NCBI RefSeq assembly: GCF_014490745.1 | Contig: NZ_LZEU01000001.1 | Span: forward strand, 1,387,501 to 1,451,500 | Source: Pseudomonas alcaligenes | Lineage (GTDB): Bacteria > Pseudomonadota > Gammaproteobacteria > Pseudomonadales > Pseudomonadaceae | Reading direction: 5' to 3' | DNA length: 64,000 nucleotides | In this document: piece after piece, positions 1-8,915 of the stretch | How the letters are laid out: the number at the start of each line of letters is the position of its first letter | Numbering within the stretch: position 1 is the stretch's first letter | Program-made: the position numbers and the translations under genes | Notes under the pieces: generated by a model | Database searches by the model: none | Told to the model about the DNA's origin: nothing | The model's input: only the letters and a program-made list of their open reading frames with translations

Positions 1-892
1 GACCGGCATCGCCAACCTGCTGGTCAAGCAGCTGTCCACCGCCGGCGCCGATCCCGAGCAGCTCGCCGCGGCCACCGAGGCGGCCCGCTCGGCCCCTCTG
101 GCGCGCAGCTCGATCAGCGCCCGCCAGCCGCTGGCCAGTACCTGGCAGCGCAGCGTCGAGGTGGTCAGCCAGGCCTGGCAGCGCGGCAGCGAGGCGCTCG
201 GGCAACTGGTCGACAGCCTGATCCAGCACGAGTCGTCCGGCGATATCGCCGCCGTCTCGGCCAAGGGCGCCCGCGGCCTGATGCAGCTGATGCCGGACAC
301 CGCGCGGGAGATGGCGGCCAAGCTCGGCCTGGAGTTCGACGAGCAGCGCTTGACCCGCGACGGCGCCTACAACAAGCAGCTCGGCGTGGCCTACCTGAAC
401 GAGATGCTGGAGCGCTACGACGGCCACCAGGCGCTGGCCGTGGCGGCCTACAACGCCGGCCCGGGCAAGGTCGACGAGTGGCTGCAGAGCAACGGCGATC
501 CGCGCAGCGGGCAGATCGGCACCGAGGCCTGGGTGCAGCGGATTCCCTATGAGGAAACCCGCAACTACACCCGCAGCATCCTCCAGGATCTGCGCCGCGA
601 CGCGGCGGTCGGCACCCCGGCGCCGGCGGTGCAACCGCTGCGCCTGCCGGCAGGCATCGAAGCCCGCGAGGAGCGCCTGCGCGCCGGCGAGCTGCTGGGG
701 CTGGCGGCCAGTCGCCGCCCCGACCTGGGCGAGCCGACAGCGCGCGCCGGCGAGCAAGGATTTAAGCCGCAGGCCGATTCCGTCGCCTATCTGCAGAGAA
801 CGGCGGATTCGGCGCCGACGCTGCAGCATCAGTCGCGTTCCGCAGCCTTCGCCCAGCCGATCCGCATAGAGCCTAAAGGGAGCCTGTCGTGA
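1..892 (+). CDS. flgJ: Flagellar protein FlgJ with a soluble lytic transglycosylase domain (5' truncated by window)
   Basis: The reading frame is open from base 2, so the true start lies upstream. The first visible residues (GIANLLVKQL) look like the end of the FlgJ rod-binding domain. After a linker comes an SLT-type transglycosylase domain with the catalytic HESSGD motif, the AKGARGLMQLMP segment and the AVAAYNAGPGKV segment. This is the Slt70-like lysozyme fold. It is not the glucosaminidase domain of enterobacterial FlgJ. The protein should open the peptidoglycan in the periplasm so that the flagellar rod can pass. About 95 residues after the domain are Ala/Arg-rich and unassigned. The stop overlaps the GTG start of flgK by 4 bp, so translation is probably coupled. 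The flgK and flgL neighbours support the FlgJ assignment. Confidence 0.88.
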   Translation, partial: TGIANLLVKQLSTAGADPEQLAAATEAARSAPLARSSISARQPLASTWQRSVEVVSQAWQRGSEALGQLVDSLIQHESSGDIAAVSAKGARGLMQLMPDTAREMAAKLGLEFDEQRLTRDGAYNKQLGVAYLNEMLERYDGHQALAVAAYNAGPGKVDEWLQSNGDPRSGQIGTEAWVQRIPYEETRNYTRSILQDLRRDAAVGTPAPAVQPLRLPAGIEAREERLRAGELLGLAASRRPDLGEPTARAGEQGFKPQADSVAYLQRTADSAPTLQHQSRSAAFAQPIRIEPKGSLS

Positions 893-2253
893 CCAATTTG
901 ACCCAGATCGCCTACAGCGGCGTGCGTGCCTCGCAGATCGCCCTGTCGGTTACCGGGCAGAACACCGCCAACGTCAATACTCCCGGTTTCAGCCGCCTGA
1001 GCACGGTGATGAGCTCCGTCTCCGGGCAGGGCAGCCGCAGCGGTGGTGGGGTCGAGGTGACCAGCATCCGGCGCATCTCCGACGACTTCCTCAACCAGCA
1101 GTTGTGGCGCGCCAGCACCTCGCAGAACTACTACAGCACCTCGCAGCAGTACCTGACGGCGCTGGAGGAGCTGATGGCCGGCGACGGTTCGAGCATCAGC
1201 AACGGCCTGGACAACTTCTTCGCCGCCCTCAGCGAGGCCAGCGCCACCCCGGATTCGGTGGCCCTGCGCCAGCAAATCATCGGCGAGGCCGGCAACCTGG
1301 CCCAGCGCTTCAACACCCTGGGCAGCAACATCTATACCCAGCTGCGTTCGCTGCAGGAGCAGCGCAGCGCAATGGTCAGCGAGATCAACGGCCTGACCAG
1401 CAACATCGCCCTGCTGAACAAGAAGATCGTCGCCACCGAGGCCGCCGGCGCCGACACCTCGGCCCTGCAGGATCAGCGCGAGAGCCTGGTTACCCAGCTC
1501 AGCAAGTTCGCCAGCATCCGCACCAACAGCGCCGCCGACGGCTCGCTGTCGGTGTCCCTGGCCAACGGTCAGCCGCTGGTGGCGACCGCCTCGGCGGCGC
1601 AGCTGAGTGTCAGCCTGACCGCCACCGGCGAGCAGGAGATCGGCCTGTCGTTCGCCGGCACCACCTTCTCCCTCAGCCAGGACAACCTCGGCGGCTCCCT
1701 CGGCGCGCTGTACGACACCGAGTACCAGGTGCTGCGTCCCAACCAGGACGCCTTGAGCGAAATGGCCGAGCAGCTGGCGCAGATGGTCAACGACACCCTG
1801 GCCACCGGCTATGACCTGAACGGCAACCCCGGCCAGCCCCTGCTGCTGTTCAGCCCCGGCAGCAGCGCCAACATGCTCAGCCTCAGCGGCCTGCAGCCCA
1901 GCGAGCTGGCGCTGTCCGACACTGCCGGCGAGACCGGCAACAACGGCACCCTGCTCGAGCTGCTGGAGCTGCGCAACCAGAGCATCACCGTTAGCGGCAA
2001 CCTGGTCAGCGTCAACGACGCCTATGCCGGGCTGATCGGCCAGGTGGCCAGCGTCAGCCGGCAGAACGATGCCGACCTGACCACCGCCACCACCGTGGCC
2101 AGCCAGGCCCAGGCCCAGCGCGACAGCGTCAGCGCGGTGAACCTGGACGAGGAGGCGGTCAACCTGATGACCTACCAGCAGGCCTACCAGGCCAACATGA
2201 AGGTCATCAGCACCGCCAAGGATCTGTTCGACACCATGCTCGCGGCCTTCTGA
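889..2253 (+). CDS. flgK: Flagellar hook-associated protein 1 FlgK (short form)
   Basis: FlgK forms the first hook-filament junction ring. The N terminus (LTQIAYSGVRASQIALSVTGQNTANVNTPGFSR) has the rod/hook family signature with the N-TPG-S motif. The C terminus (VNLDEEAVNLMTYQQAYQANMKVIST) is the conserved FlgK coiled-coil end. At 454 residues it is shorter than E. coli FlgK (547) and much shorter than polar Pseudomonas FlgK. This is typical of lateral-flagellar forms and means a reduced surface domain. The start is GTG, inside a GTGA overlap with flgJ. flgL follows after 39 bp, which indicates one operon. Confidence 0.94.
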   Translation: MTNLTQIAYSGVRASQIALSVTGQNTANVNTPGFSRLSTVMSSVSGQGSRSGGGVEVTSIRRISDDFLNQQLWRASTSQNYYSTSQQYLTALEELMAGDGSSISNGLDNFFAALSEASATPDSVALRQQIIGEAGNLAQRFNTLGSNIYTQLRSLQEQRSAMVSEINGLTSNIALLNKKIVATEAAGADTSALQDQRESLVTQLSKFASIRTNSAADGSLSVSLANGQPLVATASAAQLSVSLTATGEQEIGLSFAGTTFSLSQDNLGGSLGALYDTEYQVLRPNQDALSEMAEQLAQMVNDTLATGYDLNGNPGQPLLLFSPGSSANMLSLSGLQPSELALSDTAGETGNNGTLLELLELRNQSITVSGNLVSVNDAYAGLIGQVASVSRQNDADLTTATTVASQAQAQRDSVSAVNLDEEAVNLMTYQQAYQANMKVISTAKDLFDTMLAAF

Positions 2254-2292
2254 ACCGCGCCCCTGGTCTAACCCCCTTTACCGAGAACAGCC

Positions 2293-3207
2293 ATGCGCAT
2301 CAGCAACTCCCAGACCACCTCCGTCATGCTCAGCTCGATGAACCGCAACTCGTCCGAGCTGGCCGAGCTGATGCAGCAGATGTCGAGCAGCGAGCGCATT
2401 CTCAAGCCCTCGGATGACCCGATCGCCAGCGTGCGCCTGCTACGCATCCAGCGTGCCGAGGCGAGCCTGACCCAGTACGGCAAGAACATCACCAACGTCT
2501 CCGGCAACCTGTCGATCCAGGAAGCCAACCTGCAATCGAGCTCCGACACCATGCTGGAGGTGCGCGACCTGCTGCTGTGGGCGGCCAACGGCGCGAACGC
2601 TGCCGCGGATCTGAGCGCCATGGCCGGCGAGCTGTCGAGCCTGGAAGGCACCCTGCTGAGCTACCTCAATGTGCGCGACGAGGAGGGCCGCTACCTGTTC
2701 TCCGGCACCCTCACTGACCGCCCGGCGGTGGTCTACGACAGCGTCACCGGCACCTACAGCGCCAATGGCAACGACAAGACCCGCCAGGCGGCGGTGGCCA
2801 ACGGCGTGCTGGTCGAGGAGAACGTCGCGGTCAGCGCCATCTTCGGTTCCAGCATGGACTTCCTCAATGAGCTGCACGGCGTGGTCGCCCTGCTGCAGGA
2901 TCCGGCCCTGGATCCGACCGATCCGGCGACCAAGCAGCAGATCCGCGATGCCATCGACCTGCTCGACAGCACCCACGGCAGCGTGCTCGGCAGCATCACC
3001 GAACTCGGTGGCCGGCAGAACACCCTGACCCTGCTCAACACCAGCAACCAGGATGTCTCGCTGGTCAACCAGCAGATCGAGGGCGAGCTGTCGGAACTGG
3101 ACTATGCCGGTGCCAGCATCGACCTGAACAACTACCAGCTGGCGATTCAGGCGACGCAGAAGACCTACCTGAAGATCAATGACCTGTCCCTGTTCGATCT
3201 CCTCTAA
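2293..3207 (+). CDS. flgL: Flagellar hook-associated protein 3 FlgL
   Basis: FlgL is the second hook-filament junction protein, exported through the flagellar secretion channel. The N terminus (MRISNSQTTSVMLSSMNRNSSELAELMQQMSSSERILKPSDDPIASVRLLRIQ) is the flagellin/FlgL D0-D1 helix with the KPSDDP motif. The C terminus (DLNNYQLAIQATQKTYLKINDLSLFDLL) is the matching helix. The length of 304 residues is close to the usual size. It lies 39 bp after flgK and 9 bp before the next gene, in the same operon. No cysteines are seen, as is normal for axial proteins. Confidence 0.94.
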   Translation: MRISNSQTTSVMLSSMNRNSSELAELMQQMSSSERILKPSDDPIASVRLLRIQRAEASLTQYGKNITNVSGNLSIQEANLQSSSDTMLEVRDLLLWAANGANAAADLSAMAGELSSLEGTLLSYLNVRDEEGRYLFSGTLTDRPAVVYDSVTGTYSANGNDKTRQAAVANGVLVEENVAVSAIFGSSMDFLNELHGVVALLQDPALDPTDPATKQQIRDAIDLLDSTHGSVLGSITELGGRQNTLTLLNTSNQDVSLVNQQIEGELSELDYAGASIDLNNYQLAIQATQKTYLKINDLSLFDLL

Positions 3208-3216
3208 GGACGCGCC

Positions 3217-4260
3217 ATGAAGGTTGAGAAGCCGCTCTCGGCGATTGCCGCCCTCGATCCCCAGGAACGCCGCCAGGCGGTACTGCGCGACGCGCCGGTG
3301 CCGCGTGCGCGCCAGGCCGAGAGCAGCCAGAACGAGGTGCCGCAGGGCGAGCGCACGCGCAGCAAGGGTGCCGGTTTCAATCTGCAGCTCAACCAGCAGT
3401 TGTCGTCCATGCAGTCGGCGCAGAGCTACCTGGACGACCTCAGCGGGCGCCTGCGTCAGCTCAAGCTCAGCCTCAGCCGCGAGCTGACCACGGCCCAGTC
3501 CGGCGGCGACAAGGAAGCCCTGCAGCAGGCCATGCAGCAGGTCAACCAGCTGCTCGAACAGCGCAGCCAGCGTTCGGCCAACACCCTCGACGCCAACCTC
3601 AAGCTGCGCCTCAACGAACCGGTGCGCAGCCGCTTCAGCCTGCAGGGCCTGGAGTCGCTGCAGAACGTTCAGGAATCCGGGCGCGAGACCCTGCTGTTCA
3701 GCGCCGGGCGGCAGTCGTCCGAGCCGATTGCGGTGGTGCTCGATGACAACCTGAGCCCCGAACAGGTGCTCCGCCGCTTCAACGCCGGACTCGGCCAGCT
3801 CGGCATTCGCGCCGAGCTGGAGCAGGGCGGGGCGCTGAAGTTCTCCGCCCGCGAGAGCGACTGGCAGGAACTCAAGGGCCAGCTGAGCGTGCAGGGCGAG
3901 GACAAGCTGTTCACCAAGACCGCCAGCCAGCGGGTGCAGAGCACGGAGGAGCAACTGCTGAGCTTCCCCGCCGAACTGAATGCCGAGACCTACCGCGAGC
4001 TGCGGCGCATGCTCGACTCGGTGGTGGCGGCGCTGGACAAGGTCGGCGCGGTGCGCGACCAGCTCAACCACCGCCAGCAGGAAATCCGCGAGTTCCTCGC
4101 CCGCCAGGCCGACAGCGACGAGCGCCAGTGGGCGGCGGACTATGCCAATTCGGTGTTCAATCTGATGAACCGCGCGCCGTCCAGCTACTCGGCGGTGACC
4201 CAGACCGTGGTGGCGCAGGCCAACATCAGCCGTTTTGCCGTGGTCAGCCTGTTGTCATAG
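3217..4260 (+). CDS. Unrecognised flagellar-operon protein, coiled-coil rich, with a flagellin-IN-like segment
   Basis: This 347-residue protein follows flgL by 9 bp and so belongs to the flagellar operon. It has no signal peptide or membrane helix. Residues about 50-120 are Gln/Leu-rich and predicted coiled coil (LNQQLSSMQSAQSYLDDLSGRLRQLKLSLSREL). Residues about 155-225 (LLFSAGRQSSEPIAVVLDDNLSPEQVLRRFNAGLGQLGIRAEL..GALKFSA) have the pattern of a flagellin hook-IN motif: a beta pair, a helix with N/FNA, then strands. The C terminus is again helical and contains QEIREFLARQ. I do not recognise the family. A structural or chaperone role in the filament/hook export pathway is an inference from position and pattern only. 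Confidence 0.7.
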   Translation: MKVEKPLSAIAALDPQERRQAVLRDAPVPRARQAESSQNEVPQGERTRSKGAGFNLQLNQQLSSMQSAQSYLDDLSGRLRQLKLSLSRELTTAQSGGDKEALQQAMQQVNQLLEQRSQRSANTLDANLKLRLNEPVRSRFSLQGLESLQNVQESGRETLLFSAGRQSSEPIAVVLDDNLSPEQVLRRFNAGLGQLGIRAELEQGGALKFSARESDWQELKGQLSVQGEDKLFTKTASQRVQSTEEQLLSFPAELNAETYRELRRMLDSVVAALDKVGAVRDQLNHRQQEIREFLARQADSDERQWAADYANSVFNLMNRAPSSYSAVTQTVVAQANISRFAVVSLLS

Positions 4261-4359
4261 GGCGGCTGGCCACGCGTTTTATTCACCCGGTTCTAAAGAA
4301 CTATTGCGTCAGTCCGGGGGCGCGCCGATGCTCGGGGTGAGCTAGCCCGGCCTGCGCCC

Positions 4360-6792
4360 ATGCACCCAACATCCCCGCTCTGTCCGCCGTCCCTGTCGGT
4401 GCCCCTGTGGCACCGGCAGGCCAACGGCTGCCTGGTCGGCGCCGTGCAGCAGCCCGGTGCGGCGCGGGCCGCGCTGATCGTCGAGGTGGCGGCTGGCAGT
4501 CACGACGAGCCGCCGGCCTGGCCGGGGCTGGCGCACTTGCTCGAGCACCTGCTGTTTCTCGGTGGCGCCGGCTACCTGGCAGAGCAGCGCCTGCTGCCCT
4601 TCGTCCAGGCCTGCGCCGGGCGGGTCAACGCCAGCACTCGGGCGCGCCACAGCGAATATCACTGCGAAGTGCCGGCGGCCCTGCTCGAGGAAGCCGGCCT
4701 GCGTTTGCTGGATATGATGGTTCGGCCGCGCCTGGCGGCAGACGAGCTGGTCGGCGAGAGCCAGGTGCTCGAGGCCGAATACCAGGCGCGGGCTGCCGAC
4801 CCCCAGCAGCAGGGCCTCAGCGCCCTGCTTGCGGGCCTGGCCGATAGCCACCCATGCCGGGCCTTTGTCGCCGGCAACGCGGCCAGCCTGGCGCCCCGGC
4901 CGGCGGAGCTGCAGCAGGCGTTGAGCGACTTTCACCGGCGCTTCTACCGGGCTGGTGCCTGCCGTCTGCTGCTGGTCGGCCCGCAGGGCGCGGCGGATCT
5001 GCTGGCGCTGGGAGAGCGTCTGGCGCAGCAGCTGGACGGAGCGGCGGCCCCCGCATGCGAGGCTGTGCCGGCCCTGTTGCCGCTGCGCGCGGCGCATTGG
5101 CAGCTGGGCCAGTCCGGCGGGCCGCCGCGGATCTGGCTGGGGCTGGTGTTCGAGAAGCGGGATGCGGACTTGCGTGCGCACCTGCAGCTGCTGGGCGAAC
5201 GCCTGGCCAGCGCGCTGCCTGGCGGCCTGCTGCATGGCTTGCGCCAGGCCGGGCTGGCCGATGAGCTGCGGGTGCTGCCGGCCTACCAGCATGCCGGGCA
5301 GGCGCTGCTGGCCCTGGAGCTGTTGCCGGGCGTGAGCGGTGCGCAGCGCTGTGCCCGGGTGCGTGGCGCCGTGCTGGACTGGCTGCGCCAGGGCGCCGCC
5401 GCAGAGTCCTGGAGCGCCTGGCTGAGCGCTCGCGCCCAGGCCTTGCCCTGGCGCCTGGCCAGCCTGGCGCCGCTGGAGCTGGGGCGCTTCTGGCTGACCG
5501 AAGAGAGGGGGGCGTTGGCGCCCGATGCGGCGGGCATGGCTGCACTGCTGCAAGGCTTCACCCCGCAACAGTTGCTCAGCGTGCAGGCCGAGACCGGCCT
5601 GCAGCTGGATTCGAGCGAGGCCTGCGGTTTCCACCTGCCGCTGCAGGCGGCGACCCTGGCTGAACAGACCGGCGCGCTGCCGCTGCTGCCCTGTGGCGGC
5701 AATCCGCTGCTGGCGCCGGTCAGCTTCAACGCCGTGGCGCCCGCGCCGGCGCTGCAGCAGGTGAGCTGTGCAGGCACGCAGGCGGTGCTGCTGCTGCGCT
5801 GGCAGTTCCGCGCTGCGGCGCCAGGACTGGCGGCCCAATTGCTGCTGCGCGAGACCCAGGAGGCGGCCCGCGAGCTCGGCCTGCAGCTGGCCGGTCAGCC
5901 TTGCGCCACGGCCTGGCAACTGCGCATCCAGGGCGCCGCGGCGCTGTTGCCGCAGGCCCTGCAGCAGTCCCTGCAGAGCCTGCGCGCCAGCGTGCCGGCA
6001 GCCGAACTGGCGCGCCTGCAGACGCAACAGGCGCTGCGCACGGCGGGCGAGATGCCGATCCGTCGCCTGCTGCAGTGGCTGCCGCAGATATTGCTGGCGG
6101 ATGCGGCGGACACTGGTGCGTTACCGGCGGACTGGGATACGGCACGCTGGCAGGGTCTGCTGGTGGGGCCGCAGTCGATCGGCCCGGCCTTGCCGGCGCT
6201 GCCAGGAGTGCCTGAACCCGGTACGCCGCGTGCGCTGCTTGCCAGCGGCCGCCACTGGCACCAGTTGCCGGCCACGGCGGGCGACTCGGCGCTGCTGCTG
6301 TTCTGCCCACTGCCGAGCCCCCAGGTGGCGGACGAGGCCTGCTGGCGCCTGCTCGGGCGCCTGCTGGCGCCGGCCTTTCACCAGCGCCTGCGGGTCGAGC
6401 TGCAGCTGGGCTACGGGCTGTTCTGCGGTTACCACGAAGTCGATGGGCAGGGCGGGTTGCTGTTCGCCGTGCAATCGGCCAAAGCGGTACCTGCGGAGCT
6501 GCTGGCGCAGATCGAGGCGTTTCTCGCCTCCCAGTGCGTGCGCCTGGCACTGTTGTCGCTGGATCAGCTGCACAGTGTTAGCCGGCAGCTGCAGCAGGAT
6601 CTGCAGGCCCAGGGCGCCGTCGAGTTGGCGGCGCTGCTCTGGCCGCACTGCCTGGCCGGCCACGGCCCGGCACGCCTGGCCGCCTTGTGCGCGGCACTGC
6701 CGGCACTGACAGCGACAGCCCTGGCTGAGGCCCTCGCGGCCCTGATCCAGGAGCAGTCGCCCTGGCTGCTGCTGGCCTGCCCAACGATCTGA
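4360..6792 (+). CDS. pqqF: PQQ biosynthesis peptidase PqqF (M16 family)
   Basis: PqqF is a zinc protease of the pitrilysin/insulinase family that, in Pseudomonas, helps cut the PqqA peptide during PQQ synthesis. The inverted zinc motif HLLEH is at residues 59-63, followed by the family FLGG segment. A downstream Glu in VGESQVLEAEYQ is the likely third ligand. The length (810 residues) fits a two-domain bacterial PqqF. The second half (about 400-810) is divergent and Ala/Leu-rich, as is usual for the inactive half of M16 enzymes. The gene starts 99 bp after the flagellar operon. It lies about 28 kb from pqqA, so it is not in the pqqABCDE operon. The start has only a weak ribosome site. Confidence 0.87.
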   Translation: MHPTSPLCPPSLSVPLWHRQANGCLVGAVQQPGAARAALIVEVAAGSHDEPPAWPGLAHLLEHLLFLGGAGYLAEQRLLPFVQACAGRVNASTRARHSEYHCEVPAALLEEAGLRLLDMMVRPRLAADELVGESQVLEAEYQARAADPQQQGLSALLAGLADSHPCRAFVAGNAASLAPRPAELQQALSDFHRRFYRAGACRLLLVGPQGAADLLALGERLAQQLDGAAAPACEAVPALLPLRAAHWQLGQSGGPPRIWLGLVFEKRDADLRAHLQLLGERLASALPGGLLHGLRQAGLADELRVLPAYQHAGQALLALELLPGVSGAQRCARVRGAVLDWLRQGAAAESWSAWLSARAQALPWRLASLAPLELGRFWLTEERGALAPDAAGMAALLQGFTPQQLLSVQAETGLQLDSSEACGFHLPLQAATLAEQTGALPLLPCGGNPLLAPVSFNAVAPAPALQQVSCAGTQAVLLLRWQFRAAAPGLAAQLLLRETQEAARELGLQLAGQPCATAWQLRIQGAAALLPQALQQSLQSLRASVPAAELARLQTQQALRTAGEMPIRRLLQWLPQILLADAADTGALPADWDTARWQGLLVGPQSIGPALPALPGVPEPGTPRALLASGRHWHQLPATAGDSALLLFCPLPSPQVADEACWRLLGRLLAPAFHQRLRVELQLGYGLFCGYHEVDGQGGLLFAVQSAKAVPAELLAQIEAFLASQCVRLALLSLDQLHSVSRQLQQDLQAQGAVELAALLWPHCLAGHGPARLAALCAALPALTATALAEALAALIQEQSPWLLLACPTI

Positions 6793-7107
6793 GCTGCTGT
6801 TGCGGCGGCTCATTGCACCCCGCGCCTTGACCCTTCTCCCTCCCTACGCTGCGCCCCGGCGGGCCCGCGGTCGGGCACTTTGCGTCTGCCGCTCTACGAC
6901 TTCGGTGCTGCCCCTGTCTGGAGGTCTTACGACCGAGGCCTTGGCCGTTCCGGCCGGGTGGGAGCGGGTCGCAATGCGCGCGCCCCCGCGACCCTGCCAA
7001 AGCACGAGATAACCGCGGCCATGGCAGCCTGTGGCCGCTGCCGGGCGCTTTCGATAATCGCCTCCGCCACGACTCACAGAAGTCGTCCCCACACTGCGGA
7101 GAGCGAT
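6793..7107 (+). other. Intergenic region between pqqF and the porin gene
   Basis: No gene is seen in these 315 bases. A weak copy of the island's regulatory box (CTTACGACCGAGGCCTTGG, 6926-6944) lies about 180 bp before the porin start. It deviates at the CCAA core and is not counted among the good copies. The porin promoter should lie in the last 150 bases. Confidence 0.5.
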
Positions 7108-8310
7108 ATGAACAACAACAAGACAGCCCCAACCCGATTCCTGCCCCTGGCGTTGGGTGCCGCCGTTGCCCTGGGCCTGGCCCAGCAGGCAGCCGCCGAT
7201 ATCATGCTGTACGACAAGGACGACACCACCTTCTCCACCGACGGCTATATCAACGCCTTCTACGTCAACAGCGACGTGGATCGTGACGACGATGTCTTCG
7301 ATCGTCGCCAGTCGCGGGTGAAGATGGGCTTCCTGCCCAACTGGATCGGCTTCAACTTCGGCAAGCAGGTCGACGACCTCAAGCTGGGCGGGCGCTCCTC
7401 GTTCTGGGTAACCATCAACGATGGCGAGCAGAACGGCACCGACACCGCCATCGACGTGCGCCAGTTCTACGGCACCGTGGCCAACCCTGAGTGGGGTGAA
7501 GTGCTGATCGGCAAGGACTTCGGCCTGTTCTCGCGCTCCAACATCTTCCTCGACGAGCTGCTCGCCGGCTTCGGCAACTCCAGCGACACCCTCGGCCTGG
7601 TGGATGGCAGTGGCGTGTCCTTCGGCAACATCGGCACCGGCTACCCCTATCCGTTCCCCACCTCGCAGATCACCTACCGCAACAACAATCTGGTGGAAGG
7701 GCTGCGGGTGGCGGTTGGCATCATGGATCCGATCGACTCCAACCAGATCGACCAGGACGCCAGCGACGGTCTGGACGACAAGGCCTACCAGGACAACCCG
7801 CGCTACGAGTCGGAAGTCAGCTATCAGTTCGATGTCGGCGACGCCAAGATCTACTCCTGGGTCAACGGTGGCTACCAGACCTCGGAAAACACCAACGACG
7901 AGGTCGACAGCGTTACCTCCAAGGGCCTCGGCTACGGCGTGCAGGCCAAGCTCGGCGGCCTCTCGCTGACCGGCTCCGGCTTCCAGGCCAAGGGCATCAA
8001 CCCGTTCTTCACCAACAACGCCGGCGAGGCGGTGCTGCGCGAGATCGACAGCGACGGCTACCTGCTGCAGGGCTCCTACACCTTCGGCAAGAACCGCGTG
8101 GCGCTGTCCTACGGCAAGACCGAGGACGACGGCAACGGCCTGGGTACCGCCGCCGACTACGAGACCCGCGGCATCGCCTATTTCCGCACCATCAACGACA
8201 ACCTCAAGCTGGTCGCCGAGTACAACCAGTACGAGATCGACGCCAGCGAGGGCAGCGGGCTGAACGAAGACACCGACACCTTCGCCGTGGGTGCGGTGCT
8301 CAACTGGTAA
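7108..8310 (+). CDS. Outer-membrane porin (general-porin-like beta-barrel)
   Basis: This 400-residue precursor has a signal peptide (MNNNKTAPTRFLPLALGAAVALGLAQQAAA). Alternating amphipathic strands rich in Tyr, Gly and Asp follow, as in Gram-negative trimeric porins. Examples are DGYINAFYVNSDVD, RRQSRVKMGFLPNWIGF and the C-terminal FAVGAVLNW. The last residue is aromatic, as expected for a barrel-assembly signal. The ATG at 7108 was chosen because it begins the signal peptide; the frame is open further upstream. The A-rich tract right after the start codon looks like a Crc/Hfq target. A strong terminator follows. Its place in the alcohol island suggests uptake of alcohols or small substrates, which is inference. 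Confidence 0.85.
   Translation: MNNNKTAPTRFLPLALGAAVALGLAQQAAADIMLYDKDDTTFSTDGYINAFYVNSDVDRDDDVFDRRQSRVKMGFLPNWIGFNFGKQVDDLKLGGRSSFWVTINDGEQNGTDTAIDVRQFYGTVANPEWGEVLIGKDFGLFSRSNIFLDELLAGFGNSSDTLGLVDGSGVSFGNIGTGYPYPFPTSQITYRNNNLVEGLRVAVGIMDPIDSNQIDQDASDGLDDKAYQDNPRYESEVSYQFDVGDAKIYSWVNGGYQTSENTNDEVDSVTSKGLGYGVQAKLGGLSLTGSGFQAKGINPFFTNNAGEAVLREIDSDGYLLQGSYTFGKNRVALSYGKTEDDGNGLGTAADYETRGIAYFRTINDNLKLVAEYNQYEIDASEGSGLNEDTDTFAVGAVLNW
7111..7125 (+). promoter_or_regulatory. A-rich AANAANAANAA tract at the porin start (candidate Hfq/Crc site)
   Basis: AACAACAACAAGACA follows the ATG directly. Hfq with Crc binds AANAANAA motifs at translation starts in Pseudomonas and blocks translation when preferred carbon sources are present. 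Similar tracts occur at exaB, pedH and ercA in this window. Confidence 0.5.
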
Positions 8311-8340
8311 GCGCCAGACCAGCATTGTGATGTTCCGTTT

Positions 8341-8365
8341 GGGAGGACTCGATCCTCCCTTTTTT
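8341..8365 (+). terminator. Rho-independent terminator after the porin
   Basis: A perfect 7-bp stem GGGAGGA/TCCTCCC with a 5-base loop is followed by six T residues. It lies 30 bases past the porin stop, so the porin is probably monocistronic. The next gene starts only 16 bases further on. Confidence 0.9.
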
Positions 8366-8380
8366 GTCGGGAGACAACCC

Positions 8381-8782
8381 ATGCTTGGACTCTGGAGTGC
8401 CTACAGCCAGACCTTTCTGTTCTGGCTGTGCCTGGGCACCACGCTGGTCTTCGCCCTGCCGATCTTCTGCTGGCCGCTGCACTGGGCCCGCCTGATGGGC
8501 TGGACGATTCCGCAACACACCCACCTGGCGATCTACTTCGGACGCTGTCTGGGAGCCTTCATTCTGATCGTGGAAGCGCTGATGCTGCGCGCGGCGCTGA
8601 CGGGGGAAGCCATGAATGTCGTGTTCGAGATGCTGGCGGCGGTAGCCGTGCTGATGATCGCGGTGCACCTGTATGGCGCCATCCGCCGTATCCAGCCGCT
8701 CAGCGAGACGCTGGAGATAGGTTTCTACAGCGGCATGCTGGTGCTGGTTCTGCTGTGCTGGCCGCTGGCGACGCACATCTGA
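8381..8782 (+). CDS. Hypothetical membrane protein, four predicted helices
   Basis: This 133-residue protein is very hydrophobic. About four transmembrane segments can be seen (FLFWLCLGTTLVFALPIFCW, YFGRCLGAFILIVEALMLRAAL, VVFEMLAAVAVLMIAVHLYG, FYSGMLVLVLLCWPLA). The start at 8381 follows the terminator closely. The frame continues upstream, but ATG 8381 gives the most sensible N terminus. I do not recognise a function. Its position between the porin and the FIST/kinase pair suggests a link to the alcohol island, comparable to the small hypothetical genes in the PA1974 region of P. aeruginosa. Confidence 0.7.
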   Translation: MLGLWSAYSQTFLFWLCLGTTLVFALPIFCWPLHWARLMGWTIPQHTHLAIYFGRCLGAFILIVEALMLRAALTGEAMNVVFEMLAAVAVLMIAVHLYGAIRRIQPLSETLEIGFYSGMLVLVLLCWPLATHI

Positions 8783-8838
8783 GTGGTGAGGTAGGGGGCG
8801 TACCGGCCGGCGCCGCTACTTTCGGACGAGGCGCCTCG

Positions 8839-8881
8839 CTACCCAAGTAGCATGGGGGCGGGTGCCCGGCCTTTCTAGAAT
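8839..8881 (+). promoter_or_regulatory. Candidate promoter of the FIST gene with the TACCCAAGTAG box
   Basis: The box GCTACCCAAGTAGCATGG (8839-8856) contains the dyad CTAC-CCAA-GTAG. A -10-like TAGAAT starts at 8876, 33 bp after the CCAA core. The FIST gene start is at 8916. This is one of at least eight related boxes in the alcohol island. Confidence 0.55.
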
Positions 8882-8915
8882 GACCCCGTCGACAATAGGT
8901 GTATGGGGTAGCCCG

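Noticed and set aside
2440..4071. Long minus-strand ORF of 543 codons opposite flgL and the next gene
   Set aside because: It is opposite well-supported genes, has biased composition and no family motif. Such frames are common in GC-rich DNA.
4294..4329. TAAA followed by GCCGAT upstream of pqqF, like a sigma-28 flagellar promoter
   Set aside because: The two elements are about 26 bp apart instead of about 15, and pqqF is not a flagellar gene.
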